Source: Amycolatopsis roodepoortensis
GTDB taxonomy: Bacteria; Actinomycetota; Actinomycetes; Mycobacteriales; Pseudonocardiaceae
Direction of reading: 5' to 3'
Assembly (NCBI RefSeq): GCF_014873915.1
Contig: NZ_JADBEJ010000008.1
Location: forward strand, 868,001 to 932,000
DNA length: 64,000 bases
Shown piece after piece: positions 7,800-17,267 of the stretch. Within the stretch, counting starts at the first letter, position 1. Each line of letters begins with the position of its first letter. The notes beneath the pieces are model-generated. The model was given only the letters and a program-made list of their open reading frames with translations, searched no databases and was not told where the DNA came from. Position numbers and translations under genes: made by a program.

Positions 7800-9397
7800 C
7801 GACCGCCGAAAAAGAGAAATCCGAGCCGCTCATCGATCTCCAGCGGCTCGTGGTCTCGGTCCGGCGGCGGCGTCGCCTGTGGCTGGCCACCGCGCTGGCC
7901 GGGCTGATCGCCGGCGGGCTCGTGGCGATGTTCCTGCCGTCGCCGCCCACGGCCGTGGCGAAGATCCTGGTCGTCCACGCGGACGATTCGCCCAGTGACA
8001 GCGGCACGCTGATGGAGACCGACGTCGCCGTGCTGCAAACGACGAAGATCGCCGGTGACGCGCTCAAGAAGCTGAACAGCACTCAGCCGCCCGAAGAGTT
8101 CCTCAAGGACTACACCGGGCTCGGCGTGACGAACAACGTCCTTCAGGTGACGGTGAAGGGCAAGGACGCCGCCGACGCGGTCGCTCGCGCGCAGGCGCTC
8201 TCCGACGCCTTCATCGCCGAGTACGTCGCGCGCAACCAGGCCGGTGCGGCGGCCGAGCAGAAGGCCTTGCTCGATCAGCGCAATCAGGCGCAGACCGAGC
8301 TCGCCGGCATCCAGAACGACATCGTCGCCGAAGAGGCGAAGCGGAACCCGAACCCGGCTCAGCTGGAGCGGCTGTACTCCCGCCGCGCGGAGCTGACGTC
8401 CAAGATCTCCGACTACGACGGCCGGGCGCAGGAGGCGGGCATCGGCACGCCGAAGGTCGGCGCGGGGACGCAGATCGTGGACGCGCCGCGGATCCTGCCG
8501 AAGTCGCTGCTGAAGTCCGCAGGCACCGCCGCCGGGATCGGCCTGGTACTCGGCCTGCTGGCGGGCCTCGTGCTGGCCGCCATCGGCAGCGTGGTGAAGG
8601 ACCGGCCGGTGCTGCGCCGTGAGATCTCCCGCCATCTGGGCGCGTCGGTGATCGCCCAGCTGCCGAAACCGCCGCGCTGGTTCCGGAAGGGCCGTGCGCT
8701 GGAGGAACGCAAACGGGTCGCGACGACGCTGATCCGCACGATCCGCGAGGACGACGGGACGGTGTCACTGCTCGACCTCGGGGCCCGCACCACGACGGCC
8801 GCGCTGGCCGCCGACATCGCGAAGGAGCTCGCGGAGCAGGGCCCGGTCGCGCTGGTCGACGAACTGCCGAGGGCCGGTCTGCGCGCGCTGGCCGCCGAAG
8901 ACAAGATCCGCGTCCTGGATCGCGACGAGCCCAAGGTTCCCGGTGAACGCCGCATCGGTCTCGGTTCGATCGAGCCCGGGACCGCGTGGACGGATCTCGA
9001 ACACCTCGGCGCGGAAGCGATCCTCGTCGTGCGCGCCGGGCAGGCGAACACCGAATGGCTGCACACCGTCGCGCGTCAGCTGGCCGAGCGGCGGATCCCG
9101 ATCATCGGGGTCGTGCTGGTCGACCCGGATCCGCGCGACCACACCGACGGCACCCTGTGGGACGGCCTGCACACCGCGTTGCGCGGCCGGGCCGCCGTGC
9201 CCGCGCGCCGTCCGCAGCCGAAGCCGGTCGAGATGTTCCCTGACGACGAGCCCACCGTGCGGCGGCTCGCGGTGGCGCCACCCGAGCCCGCCCCGCGCCG
9301 CACGCCGACGCCGTACAAGCGGGCCGAAGTGAACGACGCCGACCAGCCGACAGCCCGATTCGCACCGGTCACGCAGGACAACGCCGAAGCCTTGTAA
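7796..9397 (+). CDS. Second Wzz-like co-polymerase with a degenerate nucleotide-binding domain
   Basis: 533 residues from GTG 7796, overlapping the previous gene by 4 bases. Order: a basic N-terminus (SVRRRRRLW), TM1 (about 22-42), an extracytoplasmic Wzz domain with a helical region (QRNQAQTELAGIQNDIVAEE), and TM2 (GIGLVLGLLAGLVLAAIGSV). The cytoplasmic domain has LLDLGARTTTAALAADIAKE in the Walker A position and VALVDELP as a Walker A'-like strand, but lacks the P-loop lysine. The tail is proline- and arginine-rich, not tyrosine-rich, so autokinase activity is unlikely. It probably works with its upstream neighbour in polymer export. Confidence 0.75.
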   Translation: MTTAEKEKSEPLIDLQRLVVSVRRRRRLWLATALAGLIAGGLVAMFLPSPPTAVAKILVVHADDSPSDSGTLMETDVAVLQTTKIAGDALKKLNSTQPPEEFLKDYTGLGVTNNVLQVTVKGKDAADAVARAQALSDAFIAEYVARNQAGAAAEQKALLDQRNQAQTELAGIQNDIVAEEAKRNPNPAQLERLYSRRAELTSKISDYDGRAQEAGIGTPKVGAGTQIVDAPRILPKSLLKSAGTAAGIGLVLGLLAGLVLAAIGSVVKDRPVLRREISRHLGASVIAQLPKPPRWFRKGRALEERKRVATTLIRTIREDDGTVSLLDLGARTTTAALAADIAKELAEQGPVALVDELPRAGLRALAAEDKIRVLDRDEPKVPGERRIGLGSIEPGTAWTDLEHLGAEAILVVRAGQANTEWLHTVARQLAERRIPIIGVVLVDPDPRDHTDGTLWDGLHTALRGRAAVPARRPQPKPVEMFPDDEPTVRRLAVAPPEPAPRRTPTPYKRAEVNDADQPTARFAPVTQDNAEAL

Positions 9398-9586
9398 GGA
9401 CGGGGAGCGGAGCAGAGGTGCAACTCGATGAAGGGACGACACGCGTGAACCCGCCACGGCCGAAGGCTCCGCTGACGCGGTGGCAGGGTGCCCCTTCCGC
9501 CCGACGTGACGTGAAACGCCGACCAGCGCCCTGCCGACGTCGGCCGCGGTCGCGGGTTCACCTCTAGAGAAGGGGAGCGAAAGCAG
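9398..9586 (+). promoter_or_regulatory. Candidate structured RNA leader before asnB
   Basis: Nested complementarity is visible. GTGAACCCGC (9445-9454) pairs with GCGGGTTCAC (9552-9561). CCACGGCCG (9454-9462) pairs with CGGCCGCGG (9541-9549) at 8 of 9 positions. CCGC-TGAC-GCGG forms a small hairpin (9469-9480). GGCAGGGTGC (9482-9491) pairs with GCGCCCTGCC (9526-9535) with one G-U. This is a multi-helix fold ending 25 bases before the asnB ATG. A 49-codon frame from GTG 9418 to TAG 9567 with GGAGC upstream overlaps it and could be a leader peptide. No known riboswitch family was recognised. Confidence 0.45.
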
Positions 9587-11488
9587 ATGTGCGGTATCGC
9601 AGGGGCCTACCACTGGCCGGACGGAGGACCGCTCACCGATCGGCTGACCAAGACACTCGCCCACCGGGGGCCCGACGGTTCGGGCCGGTACGACCACGGT
9701 GAAGTCCACTTAGGACACCGGAGGCTGTCGATCGTCGACCTGACCGAGACCGGTGCGCAGCCGATGGTCAAGGACGGGCTCGCGCTCACCTACAACGGCG
9801 AGCTGTACAACGCGCCGGAGCTGCGGAAGGAACTCGAAGCCACCGGTGTGCGCTTCCGGGGGACGTCCGACACCGAAGTCCTGCTGGAAGCCTGGCGCGC
9901 CTGGGGAACCGAGGGCTTGCATCGGCTGCGCGGCATGTTCGCCTTCGGAGTTTTCGACGAGCGTTCCGGCGAGCTGGTGCTGGTCCGCGACCAGCTGGGG
10001 ATCAAGCCGCTCTTCCTGGTGCGCCGCGGCAAGGGCGTCGTCTTCGCGTCCGAGCTGAAGGCACTGGCCTCTGAGCTGGGCGGCTCGCTGACCGTCGACG
10101 ACACCGCGCTCGTCGCGTCCCTGCTCTACTACTGGGTCCCGGACGGCCGTTGCGCGTTCAAGGAGGCCGAGAAGCTGCCGCCGGGCAGCTGGGCGCGGTT
10201 CCGGCCCAACGGCGACGTCGAACGCGGCACCTTCTGGTCGCTGCGCCAGGTCGCCGAGGAAGGCGCGGCATACGAAGGCGAGTTCGACCTCGACGCCGTC
10301 ATCGAGGACTCCACGCGTAAGCACCTGATCGCCGACGTGCCGGTCGCGACCTTCCTCTCCGGCGGGCTCGACTCCAGCTACCTGACCGCGCTCGCCGCGC
10401 GCGAGCGGCCGGGGATCTCCGCGTACACCATCGGTTTCCGGGCCGAGGACGCGAAGTTCGAGGCGATGCCGGACGACCTGATGTACGCGAAGAAGGTCGC
10501 CGCGAAGTTCGGCATCGACCTGCATGAGATCGAGATCGCGCCGCAGGTGCTGGATCTGCTGCCGCGGATGACGTATCACCTCGACGAGCCGATCGGTGAC
10601 CCGGCGGCGATCAACAGCTACCTGATCTGCACCGCCGCCCGCGAGGCCGGGGTCAAGGTGATGCTCTCGGGCATGGGCGCCGACGAGCTGTTCGCCGGGT
10701 ACCGCAAGCATCTGGCGAACAAGCTCGCCGTTCAGTACCAACGGGCTCCCAATCTGGTCCGTCGTCCGGTTGAGTCCCTTGTGGACAGACTGCCGGTGGC
10801 GACGTCGAAACGCGGGTTCCGGTCGGTCCGGTTCGCCAAGCGGTTCCTCTCCTTCGCGGAGCTGCCCGAGGAGACCGCGTTCCGGCGCAGCTACACGATG
10901 TACGACCAGGCCGAGCTCGCCGGACTGCTGAACCCGGACCTCGCCGGCGCGGTGGACGACGTGATCACCGAACACGCGGACACCTACCACGACAACACGT
11001 TGTCGGATTTCGTGAACCGCATGTGTCTCGCCGATTCCCGGCTCTTCCTGCCGGGGCTCAACCTCGCCTACACCGACCGGTCCAGTATGGCGGCGTCGGT
11101 CGAGGTGCGGACGCCGTTCGTCGACGTCGAGGTCGTGAAGGCCGCGTTCCGGATTCCCGGTGACCGGAAGATCGTGAAGCGCCAAGGGAAGATGGCGCTG
11201 AAGGAAGCGGCGCTGTCGATTCTGCCTGCCGAGATCGTGCACCGGCCGAAGGGCCTGTTCAGCGCGCCGCTGCGGGCCTGGATGAGCCGCGACCTCGCGC
11301 CGCTGGTGCGCGAGGTGACGAACGAAGGTGAATTGGTGAAGGCCGGGTTCCTCCGTCGGGAGGCCCTGCGGAAGCTCGTCGACGAAGACGCGTCCGGGCA
11401 GCAGGACCGGTCCAAGCATCTCTGGCACATCTTGACCCTCGAGTACTGGTATCGCGGCGCCGTTGCGGGTCGGCAGGGTGGGCCATGA
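9587..11488 (+). CDS. asnB: Glutamine-hydrolysing asparagine synthase-type amidotransferase
   Basis: 633 residues. The start MCGIAG exposes Cys2, the nucleophile of the class II glutaminase domain (about 1-200). The synthetase domain carries the PP-loop FLSGGLDSSYL (around residue 258), which binds ATP and adenylates a carboxylate. The length is normal. AGGGGAG precedes the ATG. Genuine asparagine synthesis is possible, but in polysaccharide loci these homologues are often linked to amidation of uronic acids. The AlgD-like enzyme in the same operon makes that role plausible here. This is an inference. Confidence 0.85.
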   Translation: MCGIAGAYHWPDGGPLTDRLTKTLAHRGPDGSGRYDHGEVHLGHRRLSIVDLTETGAQPMVKDGLALTYNGELYNAPELRKELEATGVRFRGTSDTEVLLEAWRAWGTEGLHRLRGMFAFGVFDERSGELVLVRDQLGIKPLFLVRRGKGVVFASELKALASELGGSLTVDDTALVASLLYYWVPDGRCAFKEAEKLPPGSWARFRPNGDVERGTFWSLRQVAEEGAAYEGEFDLDAVIEDSTRKHLIADVPVATFLSGGLDSSYLTALAARERPGISAYTIGFRAEDAKFEAMPDDLMYAKKVAAKFGIDLHEIEIAPQVLDLLPRMTYHLDEPIGDPAAINSYLICTAAREAGVKVMLSGMGADELFAGYRKHLANKLAVQYQRAPNLVRRPVESLVDRLPVATSKRGFRSVRFAKRFLSFAELPEETAFRRSYTMYDQAELAGLLNPDLAGAVDDVITEHADTYHDNTLSDFVNRMCLADSRLFLPGLNLAYTDRSSMAASVEVRTPFVDVEVVKAAFRIPGDRKIVKRQGKMALKEAALSILPAEIVHRPKGLFSAPLRAWMSRDLAPLVREVTNEGELVKAGFLRREALRKLVDEDASGQQDRSKHLWHILTLEYWYRGAVAGRQGGP

Positions 11489-11509
11489 GTGGCGATTCAT
11501 GGCGAAGGC

Positions 11510-11566
11510 GTGTCGCGAAAACCACTTTCGGGACACCAGACGTCCCGAAAGTGGCTTTCGCGACAC
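11510..11566. repeat. 57-bp near-perfect inverted repeat, copy 1
   Basis: Two 25-base arms (11510-11534 and 11542-11566) with a single mismatch surround the 7-base loop ACCAGAC. A close relative lies in the opposite orientation at 21190-21242. It sits between asnB and the next gene and may also work as an attenuator or terminator. Confidence 0.8.
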
Positions 11567-11649
11567 CGTCGCCGGCACCCGGCAACTTCGCCTGGCCCTT
11601 TGATACCCCGAAACGACCGACCCGAACCACCTGATCGCTGAGGAGCGAC

Positions 11650-13818
11650 GTGAAGCAGGTAGTGCAGAACTACAAGAGCGGGGAGCTGGCGCTCCTCGAC
11701 GTCGAAGTGCCCGCGTGCAAACCGGGGGGTGTACTGGTCCGCACCGCCTATTCGCTGATCTCCACCGGCACCGAGATGATGAAGGTGTCCGAGGCGAGCC
11801 TTTCCCTGGTGGGCAAGGCGAAGGCCCGGCCGGATCAGGTCGCGAAGGTGATGCAGAGCGTCGCGACGAACGGCCTCGGCGCCACGTACCGCAAGGCGAT
11901 GAACAAACTCGACTCGTACACGCCGCTGGGGTACTCGCTGTGCGGCGTCGTCGAGGAGGTCGGCGCGGGCATCGACGACGTCGCCGTCGGGGATTACGTG
12001 GCGTGCGCGGGGAACGAGCACGCGCTGCACGCGGAACTGAACTGGGTGCCCAAGAACCTCTACACCAAGGTGCCCGACGGGGTCGATCCCCGGCACGCCG
12101 CGTTCGGCACGGTCGGTTCGATCGCGATGCAGGGTGTCCGCCAGGGCGAACCGCAGATCGGCGACATCGCGCTGGTCATCGGGCTGGGCCTGATCGGTCA
12201 GCTGGTCGTGCAGCTGCTGGTCGCCTCCGGGGTCCGCGTCGTCGGCGTCGACCCGGACCCGGCGCGGTGCGCGCTCGCCGAACGGCTCGGTGCCCTGAAA
12301 TGCGGTGACCCCGGCTCCGGCGTCGTCGACACCGCGGTCGCGGAGATCAGCTCCGGGCACGGCGTCGACCAGGTGTACCTCGCCGCGGGCGGCAGCACGA
12401 ACGAGCCGGTGGAGCTGGCCGCGAAGCTGGCCCGCGATCGCGGCCGCGTGATCGACATCGGCAAATGCTCGCTGAACCTGCCGTGGAACGCCTACTACGA
12501 AAAGGAACTCGACGTCCGGTTCTCCCGTTCGTACGGCCCCGGCCGCTACGACCCGGAGTACGAACTCGAAGGCCGCGACTACCCGATCGGCCAGGTCCGC
12601 TGGACCGAACGCCGCAACCTCGAATGCGTCGTCGACCTGATGGGCAGCGGCCGTCTCGACGTCGAGCCGCTGATCTCGCACGTGTCGGCCTTCTCCGACG
12701 CCGTCGAGACGTACCGGAAGCTCGACGAGGGCGAGCTCAAGGCCGTCGCGGTGCTGTTCGAGTACGAAAAGCGTGCCGCCACCACCACGGAGCCCGTCAC
12801 TTCGGTCGACCTCCCGAAGCCGGTGACTTCCCGCGCGGTGCCGAAGATCGACACCTTGCGGGTCGCCTTCATCGGGGCCGGCAACTACGCGTCCTCGATG
12901 CTTCTCCCGCATCTCGTGCAGGAGGAGTACCTCGACCTCTTCGAAGTCGTCACCACGTCCGCGCTCTCGGGCGCGAACGCCAAACGCAAGTTCGGCTTCG
13001 CCCGCGCTTCCACCGACGTCGACGCGATGCTCGAAGACGAGTCGATCCACGCCGTGTTCATCGTGACCAGGCACAGCTCGCACGCCGAGCTGACCAGGAG
13101 GGCGCTGCTCGCGGGCAAGGCCGTCTTCGTGGAGAAGCCGCTGGCGCTGTCGGAGAAGGAACTGGAGATCGTGCTCGGCGCGATCGAGGAATCCGGCAAC
13201 GACCGGCTGCAGGTCGGCTTCAACCGCCGGTTCGCCCCGCTGCTGAACGAGGCGATGCGCCAGTTCGGCCCGCGGATCGGCCCGGCTTCCGTGCGCTACC
13301 TGGTCAACGCCGGTCAGCTCGACGCGAACAGCTGGTACAACCAGGCCGACAGCGAAGGCTCGCGGTTCGCGGGCGAGGGCGGGCACTTCATCGACACGGT
13401 CAGCTGGCTGCTCGGCTCCGACCCGGTCTCCGTCTACGCCACCGCGACCCCCGGCCACCAGGACCTCCAGATCCTGCTGCGCTACCCGGACGGCTCGACG
13501 GCGTCGATCGCGTACACCACCAGCGGTTCGTCGGCGTTTCCCAAGGAGACGATCGACCTCACCGCCGACGGCAAGGTGCTGAAGTTCGACGACTTCGCGC
13601 GCGCGTCGGTGTTCGGCCGCAAGAAGTGGGCCAGCTCGCGTATCCCGAAGGGCCGGGACAAGGGGCAGGCCGCCGAGCTCGAAGCGTTCATCGGCGCGCT
13701 GAACACCGGGGTCGCGATGCCGGTCTCCGTCGAGTCGCTCGTTTCGACCACGCTGGCCACGCTCGCGGTGAACCGCAGCCTGGAGACCGGGATGCCGGTC
13801 CGGATCGGACTCGGCTGA
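11650..13818 (+). CDS. Bi-domain oxidoreductase: medium-chain dehydrogenase fused to Gfo/Idh/MocA
   Basis: 722 residues from GTG 11650 with GAGGAG upstream. The N-terminal half (about 1-385) is a zinc-type alcohol dehydrogenase relative with a Rossmann motif at VIGLGLIGQL (around 177). The C-terminal half (about 405-722) is a Gfo/Idh/MocA sugar oxidoreductase with a second NAD site, IGAGNYASSML (around 409), and FVEKPLAL (around 493). Such fusions occur in polysaccharide loci and probably act on a nucleotide- or lipid-linked sugar, but the reaction is not established. Its stop overlaps the next start by one base (TGATG). Confidence 0.8.
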   Translation: MKQVVQNYKSGELALLDVEVPACKPGGVLVRTAYSLISTGTEMMKVSEASLSLVGKAKARPDQVAKVMQSVATNGLGATYRKAMNKLDSYTPLGYSLCGVVEEVGAGIDDVAVGDYVACAGNEHALHAELNWVPKNLYTKVPDGVDPRHAAFGTVGSIAMQGVRQGEPQIGDIALVIGLGLIGQLVVQLLVASGVRVVGVDPDPARCALAERLGALKCGDPGSGVVDTAVAEISSGHGVDQVYLAAGGSTNEPVELAAKLARDRGRVIDIGKCSLNLPWNAYYEKELDVRFSRSYGPGRYDPEYELEGRDYPIGQVRWTERRNLECVVDLMGSGRLDVEPLISHVSAFSDAVETYRKLDEGELKAVAVLFEYEKRAATTTEPVTSVDLPKPVTSRAVPKIDTLRVAFIGAGNYASSMLLPHLVQEEYLDLFEVVTTSALSGANAKRKFGFARASTDVDAMLEDESIHAVFIVTRHSSHAELTRRALLAGKAVFVEKPLALSEKELEIVLGAIEESGNDRLQVGFNRRFAPLLNEAMRQFGPRIGPASVRYLVNAGQLDANSWYNQADSEGSRFAGEGGHFIDTVSWLLGSDPVSVYATATPGHQDLQILLRYPDGSTASIAYTTSGSSAFPKETIDLTADGKVLKFDDFARASVFGRKKWASSRIPKGRDKGQAAELEAFIGALNTGVAMPVSVESLVSTTLATLAVNRSLETGMPVRIGLG

Positions 13819-15749
13819 TGGATCCCTCCTGGTACCTGCGAAGACTGTCGCGGATGGGGCCCGCCGAGATCGCGGGCCGGGTGACCGACGTCGTGCGCAA
13901 ACGCCAGTGGCGCGGGGTCGCGGGGGAGAAGCCCGCCTGGCTGCCGGAGCGACGGTTCGTGACGGCGCCCGGTGAAGACGTCCTCGCCGCCGTTTCGGGT
14001 GAAGCCGTCAAGGATCTGCTCGTCACCGCCGACCGGCTGATGGACGGACGCGCGGAGTACTTCGGTGTCGAGCGGGACGACCTAGTCGCCCCGGACTGGT
14101 CGCACGACCCGAAGACCGGCCGCCGTGCGCCGTCCGACGTGTACTCCTTCGACATCCCGTACCGGAGCGAGGACGCCGTCGGCGACATCAAGCAGATCTG
14201 GGAGCCGTCGCGGCACCAGCACCTCACCGTGCTGGCCGCCGCGTACGCCCTGACCGGCGAGGACCGGTATGCCGAGCGCGTCGCCGCGCACCTGAAGTCG
14301 TGGTGGGCGGCCAACCCGCCGATGCGCGGGGTGCATTGGGTGAGCGGGATCGAACTCGGCATCCGGCTGCTGTCGTGGGTCTGGGTGCGGCGTCTGCTGG
14401 ACGGCTGGGAGCGGACTCCGGCGCTGTTCGAGGACAATCCCGTGGCGCTCGGCCAGATCTGGCACCACCAGCGCTGGCTGGCGGCGTTCCCGAGCCGGGG
14501 CTCGTCGGCGAACAACCACGTGATCGCCGAGGACGCGGGACAGCTCGCCGCGGCCTGTGCGTTCGCCTGGTTCCCGGAATCCGACGGGTGGCGGGACAGT
14601 GCGCTCGCGTCGCTCGACAAGATGCTGCGGAACAACACCTTCGACTCCGGGCTCAACCGGGAACTCGCCACCGAATACCACGGCCTCGTCCTGGAGCTGG
14701 GACTCGCCGGGGCGCTGGAGGCGAAGGCCGCCGGGGTCTCGGTGCCCGAGTCGACCTGGCTCGTGCTGCTCCGGATGACCGACGCTCTGGCGTCCATTGT
14801 GGACAACAAGCTCCGCCCGCCGCGACAGGGTGACGCGGACGACGGCTTCGGGCTCATCGTCGATGGTGACGAGACGAGCCGCTGGGCGTCGCTGCTCGAC
14901 ACCGGGGCTGTCCTTTTCGGACGGTTGGACTGGTGGCCGGAGACGCCGGGCGGTGACGTCCGCACCCAGCTCTTCTCTGCGCTGGGCAAGGACATCCGGG
15001 TCGACACGCGGCGCCCGGCCCGGCGGCGGGACGACTTCGCCGACGCCGGGATGACCATCCTGCGGGACGGCGACGTCTGGTGCCGTTGCGACGGCGGGCC
15101 GCACGGCTTTCTGTCCATCGCCGCCCACGCGCACGCGGACGCGCTCTCGGTGGAGGTCCGGCACGACGGCGTCGACATCCTCGCCGACCCTGGGACCTAC
15201 TGCTACCACGGCGAACCGAAGTGGCGGTCGTACTTCCGGTCCACGGCCGGGCACAACACGCTCGAACTCGCCCGCACCGACCAATCCGTCTCCGGTGGCC
15301 CGTTCCTGTGGACGAAACACGCCAAGACCACCGTGCTCGCGGCGGGCACACCGTCACGCTGGAGCGCGGAGCACGACGGTTACGCGCCTTCGATCCACCG
15401 GCGTTCGGTGGAGCTGGACGGCGCTGACCTGCGGATTCTCGACGAGGTCCGCGGCGAGACCCGGCCGTGCCGTCTCGCGTTCCACTTCGGCCCGGCCGTC
15501 GACGTCGTCCTCACCGGTGCGACGGCGAAGTTGTCGTGGACGGCCGACGGCCGGGAACGGAGCGCTTCGATGGAACTCCCGTCGCAGCTCAGGTGGTCCG
15601 CGCACCGCGGCGAGACCACCCCGCCGCTCGGCTGGTACTCGGCCGGGTTCGGCCGTCGGGAGCCCGCGTGGACGCTGATCGGCGCCGGGACGGCCTCGAC
15701 CGAGATGACCACCGTGCTCACCTTCGACCCCGAAGGACCTCCGTTGTGA
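13818..15749 (+). CDS. Heparinase II/III-like polysaccharide lyase
   Basis: 643 residues. An alpha-helical toroid N-terminal part contains WHHQRWLAAFPSRGSSANNH. It is followed by a beta-sandwich heparinase II/III domain with HAHADALSVEV (around 437) and DPGTYCYHG (around 457), the conserved core of the family. These enzymes cleave uronic-acid-containing polymers by beta-elimination. No signal peptide is seen, so the protein may act inside the cell or leave by another route. The start overlaps the preceding stop by one base and the end overlaps the following GTG by 4. A lyase inside a synthesis locus usually trims or clears misplaced polymer. Confidence 0.82.
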   Translation: MDPSWYLRRLSRMGPAEIAGRVTDVVRKRQWRGVAGEKPAWLPERRFVTAPGEDVLAAVSGEAVKDLLVTADRLMDGRAEYFGVERDDLVAPDWSHDPKTGRRAPSDVYSFDIPYRSEDAVGDIKQIWEPSRHQHLTVLAAAYALTGEDRYAERVAAHLKSWWAANPPMRGVHWVSGIELGIRLLSWVWVRRLLDGWERTPALFEDNPVALGQIWHHQRWLAAFPSRGSSANNHVIAEDAGQLAAACAFAWFPESDGWRDSALASLDKMLRNNTFDSGLNRELATEYHGLVLELGLAGALEAKAAGVSVPESTWLVLLRMTDALASIVDNKLRPPRQGDADDGFGLIVDGDETSRWASLLDTGAVLFGRLDWWPETPGGDVRTQLFSALGKDIRVDTRRPARRRDDFADAGMTILRDGDVWCRCDGGPHGFLSIAAHAHADALSVEVRHDGVDILADPGTYCYHGEPKWRSYFRSTAGHNTLELARTDQSVSGGPFLWTKHAKTTVLAAGTPSRWSAEHDGYAPSIHRRSVELDGADLRILDEVRGETRPCRLAFHFGPAVDVVLTGATAKLSWTADGRERSASMELPSQLRWSAHRGETTPPLGWYSAGFGRREPAWTLIGAGTASTEMTTVLTFDPEGPPL

Positions 15750-17266
15750 CGGCTCGACCGCACCGCTTCCTGCCGATCCTGCTGGCCGCGGCGGCACTGG
15801 CCGCGTGTACCTCCGGCCCCGCCGACGAGGCGGGCGCACCGCCGGACCCCGGGCGAGCGCCGTCCGGCGGCGTGGCCCAGGTGTGCGGCAAACTGCCGCC
15901 GGGTCCGGCGGCGGCACCGGCGGGAGCGGTGACGGTCGATCCGGCCGTCGCGGGCGATCTCGCGGCGAAGACCAGGGCGAACGGCCCGGGGACGACGTTC
16001 TGGCTGGCGCCCGGCACCCACGGGCTCGGCGACGACCGCTTCGACCAGGTCCAGCCGAAGGCCGGGAACGTCTACGTCGGCGCGCCGGGCGCCGTCCTCG
16101 ACGGCCGGAAGATCAACCAGTACGCCTTCTCCGGCAGCGCCGCCGACGTCAAGATCCAGTACCTCACGGTGCGCGGATTCCAGGCCCCGCGCGACGAGGG
16201 CGTGGTCAACCACGACTCCGCCCCCGGCTGGATCATCGAGCACAACACGGTGCAGGACAACGAAGGCGCGGGCCTGATGGCGGGCGCGCGGCAGCAGGTG
16301 CGGGGGAACTGCCTGCGGCACAACGGGCAGTACGGGATCAACGCCTACGAGGGGAAGAACGGGATCACCGGGCTCGTCGTCGAAGGCAACGAGATCACCG
16401 GGAACAACACCGGTGACTGGGAGAAGAAGGTCGAAGGCTGCGGCTGCACCGGCGGCGTGAAGTTCTGGTCCGTCGACGGCGCCGACGTCCGCGGCAACTG
16501 GGTGCACGCCAACCGTGGCGTCGGGTTGTGGGCCGACACCAACAACAACGACTTCCTGATCGAGGGCAACGTCGTCGAGGGCAACGACAGCACCGGGATC
16601 ATGTACGAGACCAGCTACAACGCCGTCATCCGCGGCAACACGCTGCGTCGCAACAACGGCGTGGACGGCAAGACCTACATCGACCGCGGCGACAGCTTCC
16701 CGGTGGCGGCGATCTACATCTCCGAATCCGGCGGCGAGCCGAGGGTGAAGGCGCGCACGGACAAGGTCGAGATCGCCGGGAACGTCCTCGAGAACAACTG
16801 GAACGGCATCACCCTCTGGGAGAACTCGGACCGGTTCTGCAACAGCCCCGCCAACACCTCGTCCGGCGCGTGCACGCGGCTGGTGCCGGACCACGAGACC
16901 TGTGCCAAGCCGGCGATCGCGTCCGGCGCGCTGTTCGACGACTGCCGCTGGAAGACCCAGCGCGTCGAGATCCACCACAACCGGTTCGTCCTCGACCCGG
17001 CCGTGGCGGGCTGCGAGAACACCTGCGCGCGGATGGCCGTGCTCGCGAACTTCGGCACGTATCCGGACTGGTCGCCGTACCAGGGCGAGGTCGTACAGCA
17101 CGCGATCACCTTCGCCCAGGGCAACAGGTGGCACGACAACACCTATGTCGGCCCGTGGAACTTCGTCGCCTTCGAACCGAGCCGGAACCTGAGCATCGGA
17201 GAATGGCAGGGCGGCCCGTACCACCAGGACGCCGGATCGGCCTACAGCCGGCAAGGGGGAGGCTGA
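15746..17266 (+). CDS. Lipoprotein with right-handed parallel beta-helix repeats
   Basis: 506 residues from GTG 15746 (4-base overlap with the heparinase gene). The lipobox ALAAC places the lipidated cysteine at 21, so it is anchored outside the membrane. From about residue 90 there are successive beta-helix coils (NVYVGAPGAVLDG, WIIEHNTVQDNEGAG, GLVVEGNEITGNNTG, FLIEGNVVEGNDSTG), the fold shared by pectate lyases and mannuronan C5-epimerases. Cysteine pairs near the end may form disulfides. A paralogue lies at 21510-22979. Epimerase or lyase activity on a uronate polymer is plausible in this operon but unproven. Confidence 0.78.
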   Translation: MTARPHRFLPILLAAAALAACTSGPADEAGAPPDPGRAPSGGVAQVCGKLPPGPAAAPAGAVTVDPAVAGDLAAKTRANGPGTTFWLAPGTHGLGDDRFDQVQPKAGNVYVGAPGAVLDGRKINQYAFSGSAADVKIQYLTVRGFQAPRDEGVVNHDSAPGWIIEHNTVQDNEGAGLMAGARQQVRGNCLRHNGQYGINAYEGKNGITGLVVEGNEITGNNTGDWEKKVEGCGCTGGVKFWSVDGADVRGNWVHANRGVGLWADTNNNDFLIEGNVVEGNDSTGIMYETSYNAVIRGNTLRRNNGVDGKTYIDRGDSFPVAAIYISESGGEPRVKARTDKVEIAGNVLENNWNGITLWENSDRFCNSPANTSSGACTRLVPDHETCAKPAIASGALFDDCRWKTQRVEIHHNRFVLDPAVAGCENTCARMAVLANFGTYPDWSPYQGEVVQHAITFAQGNRWHDNTYVGPWNFVAFEPSRNLSIGEWQGGPYHQDAGSAYSRQGGG

Positions 17267-17267
17267 C

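Noticed and set aside
9710..11578. A 622-codon minus frame opposite asnB
   Set aside because: Shadow frame without any recognisable motif.
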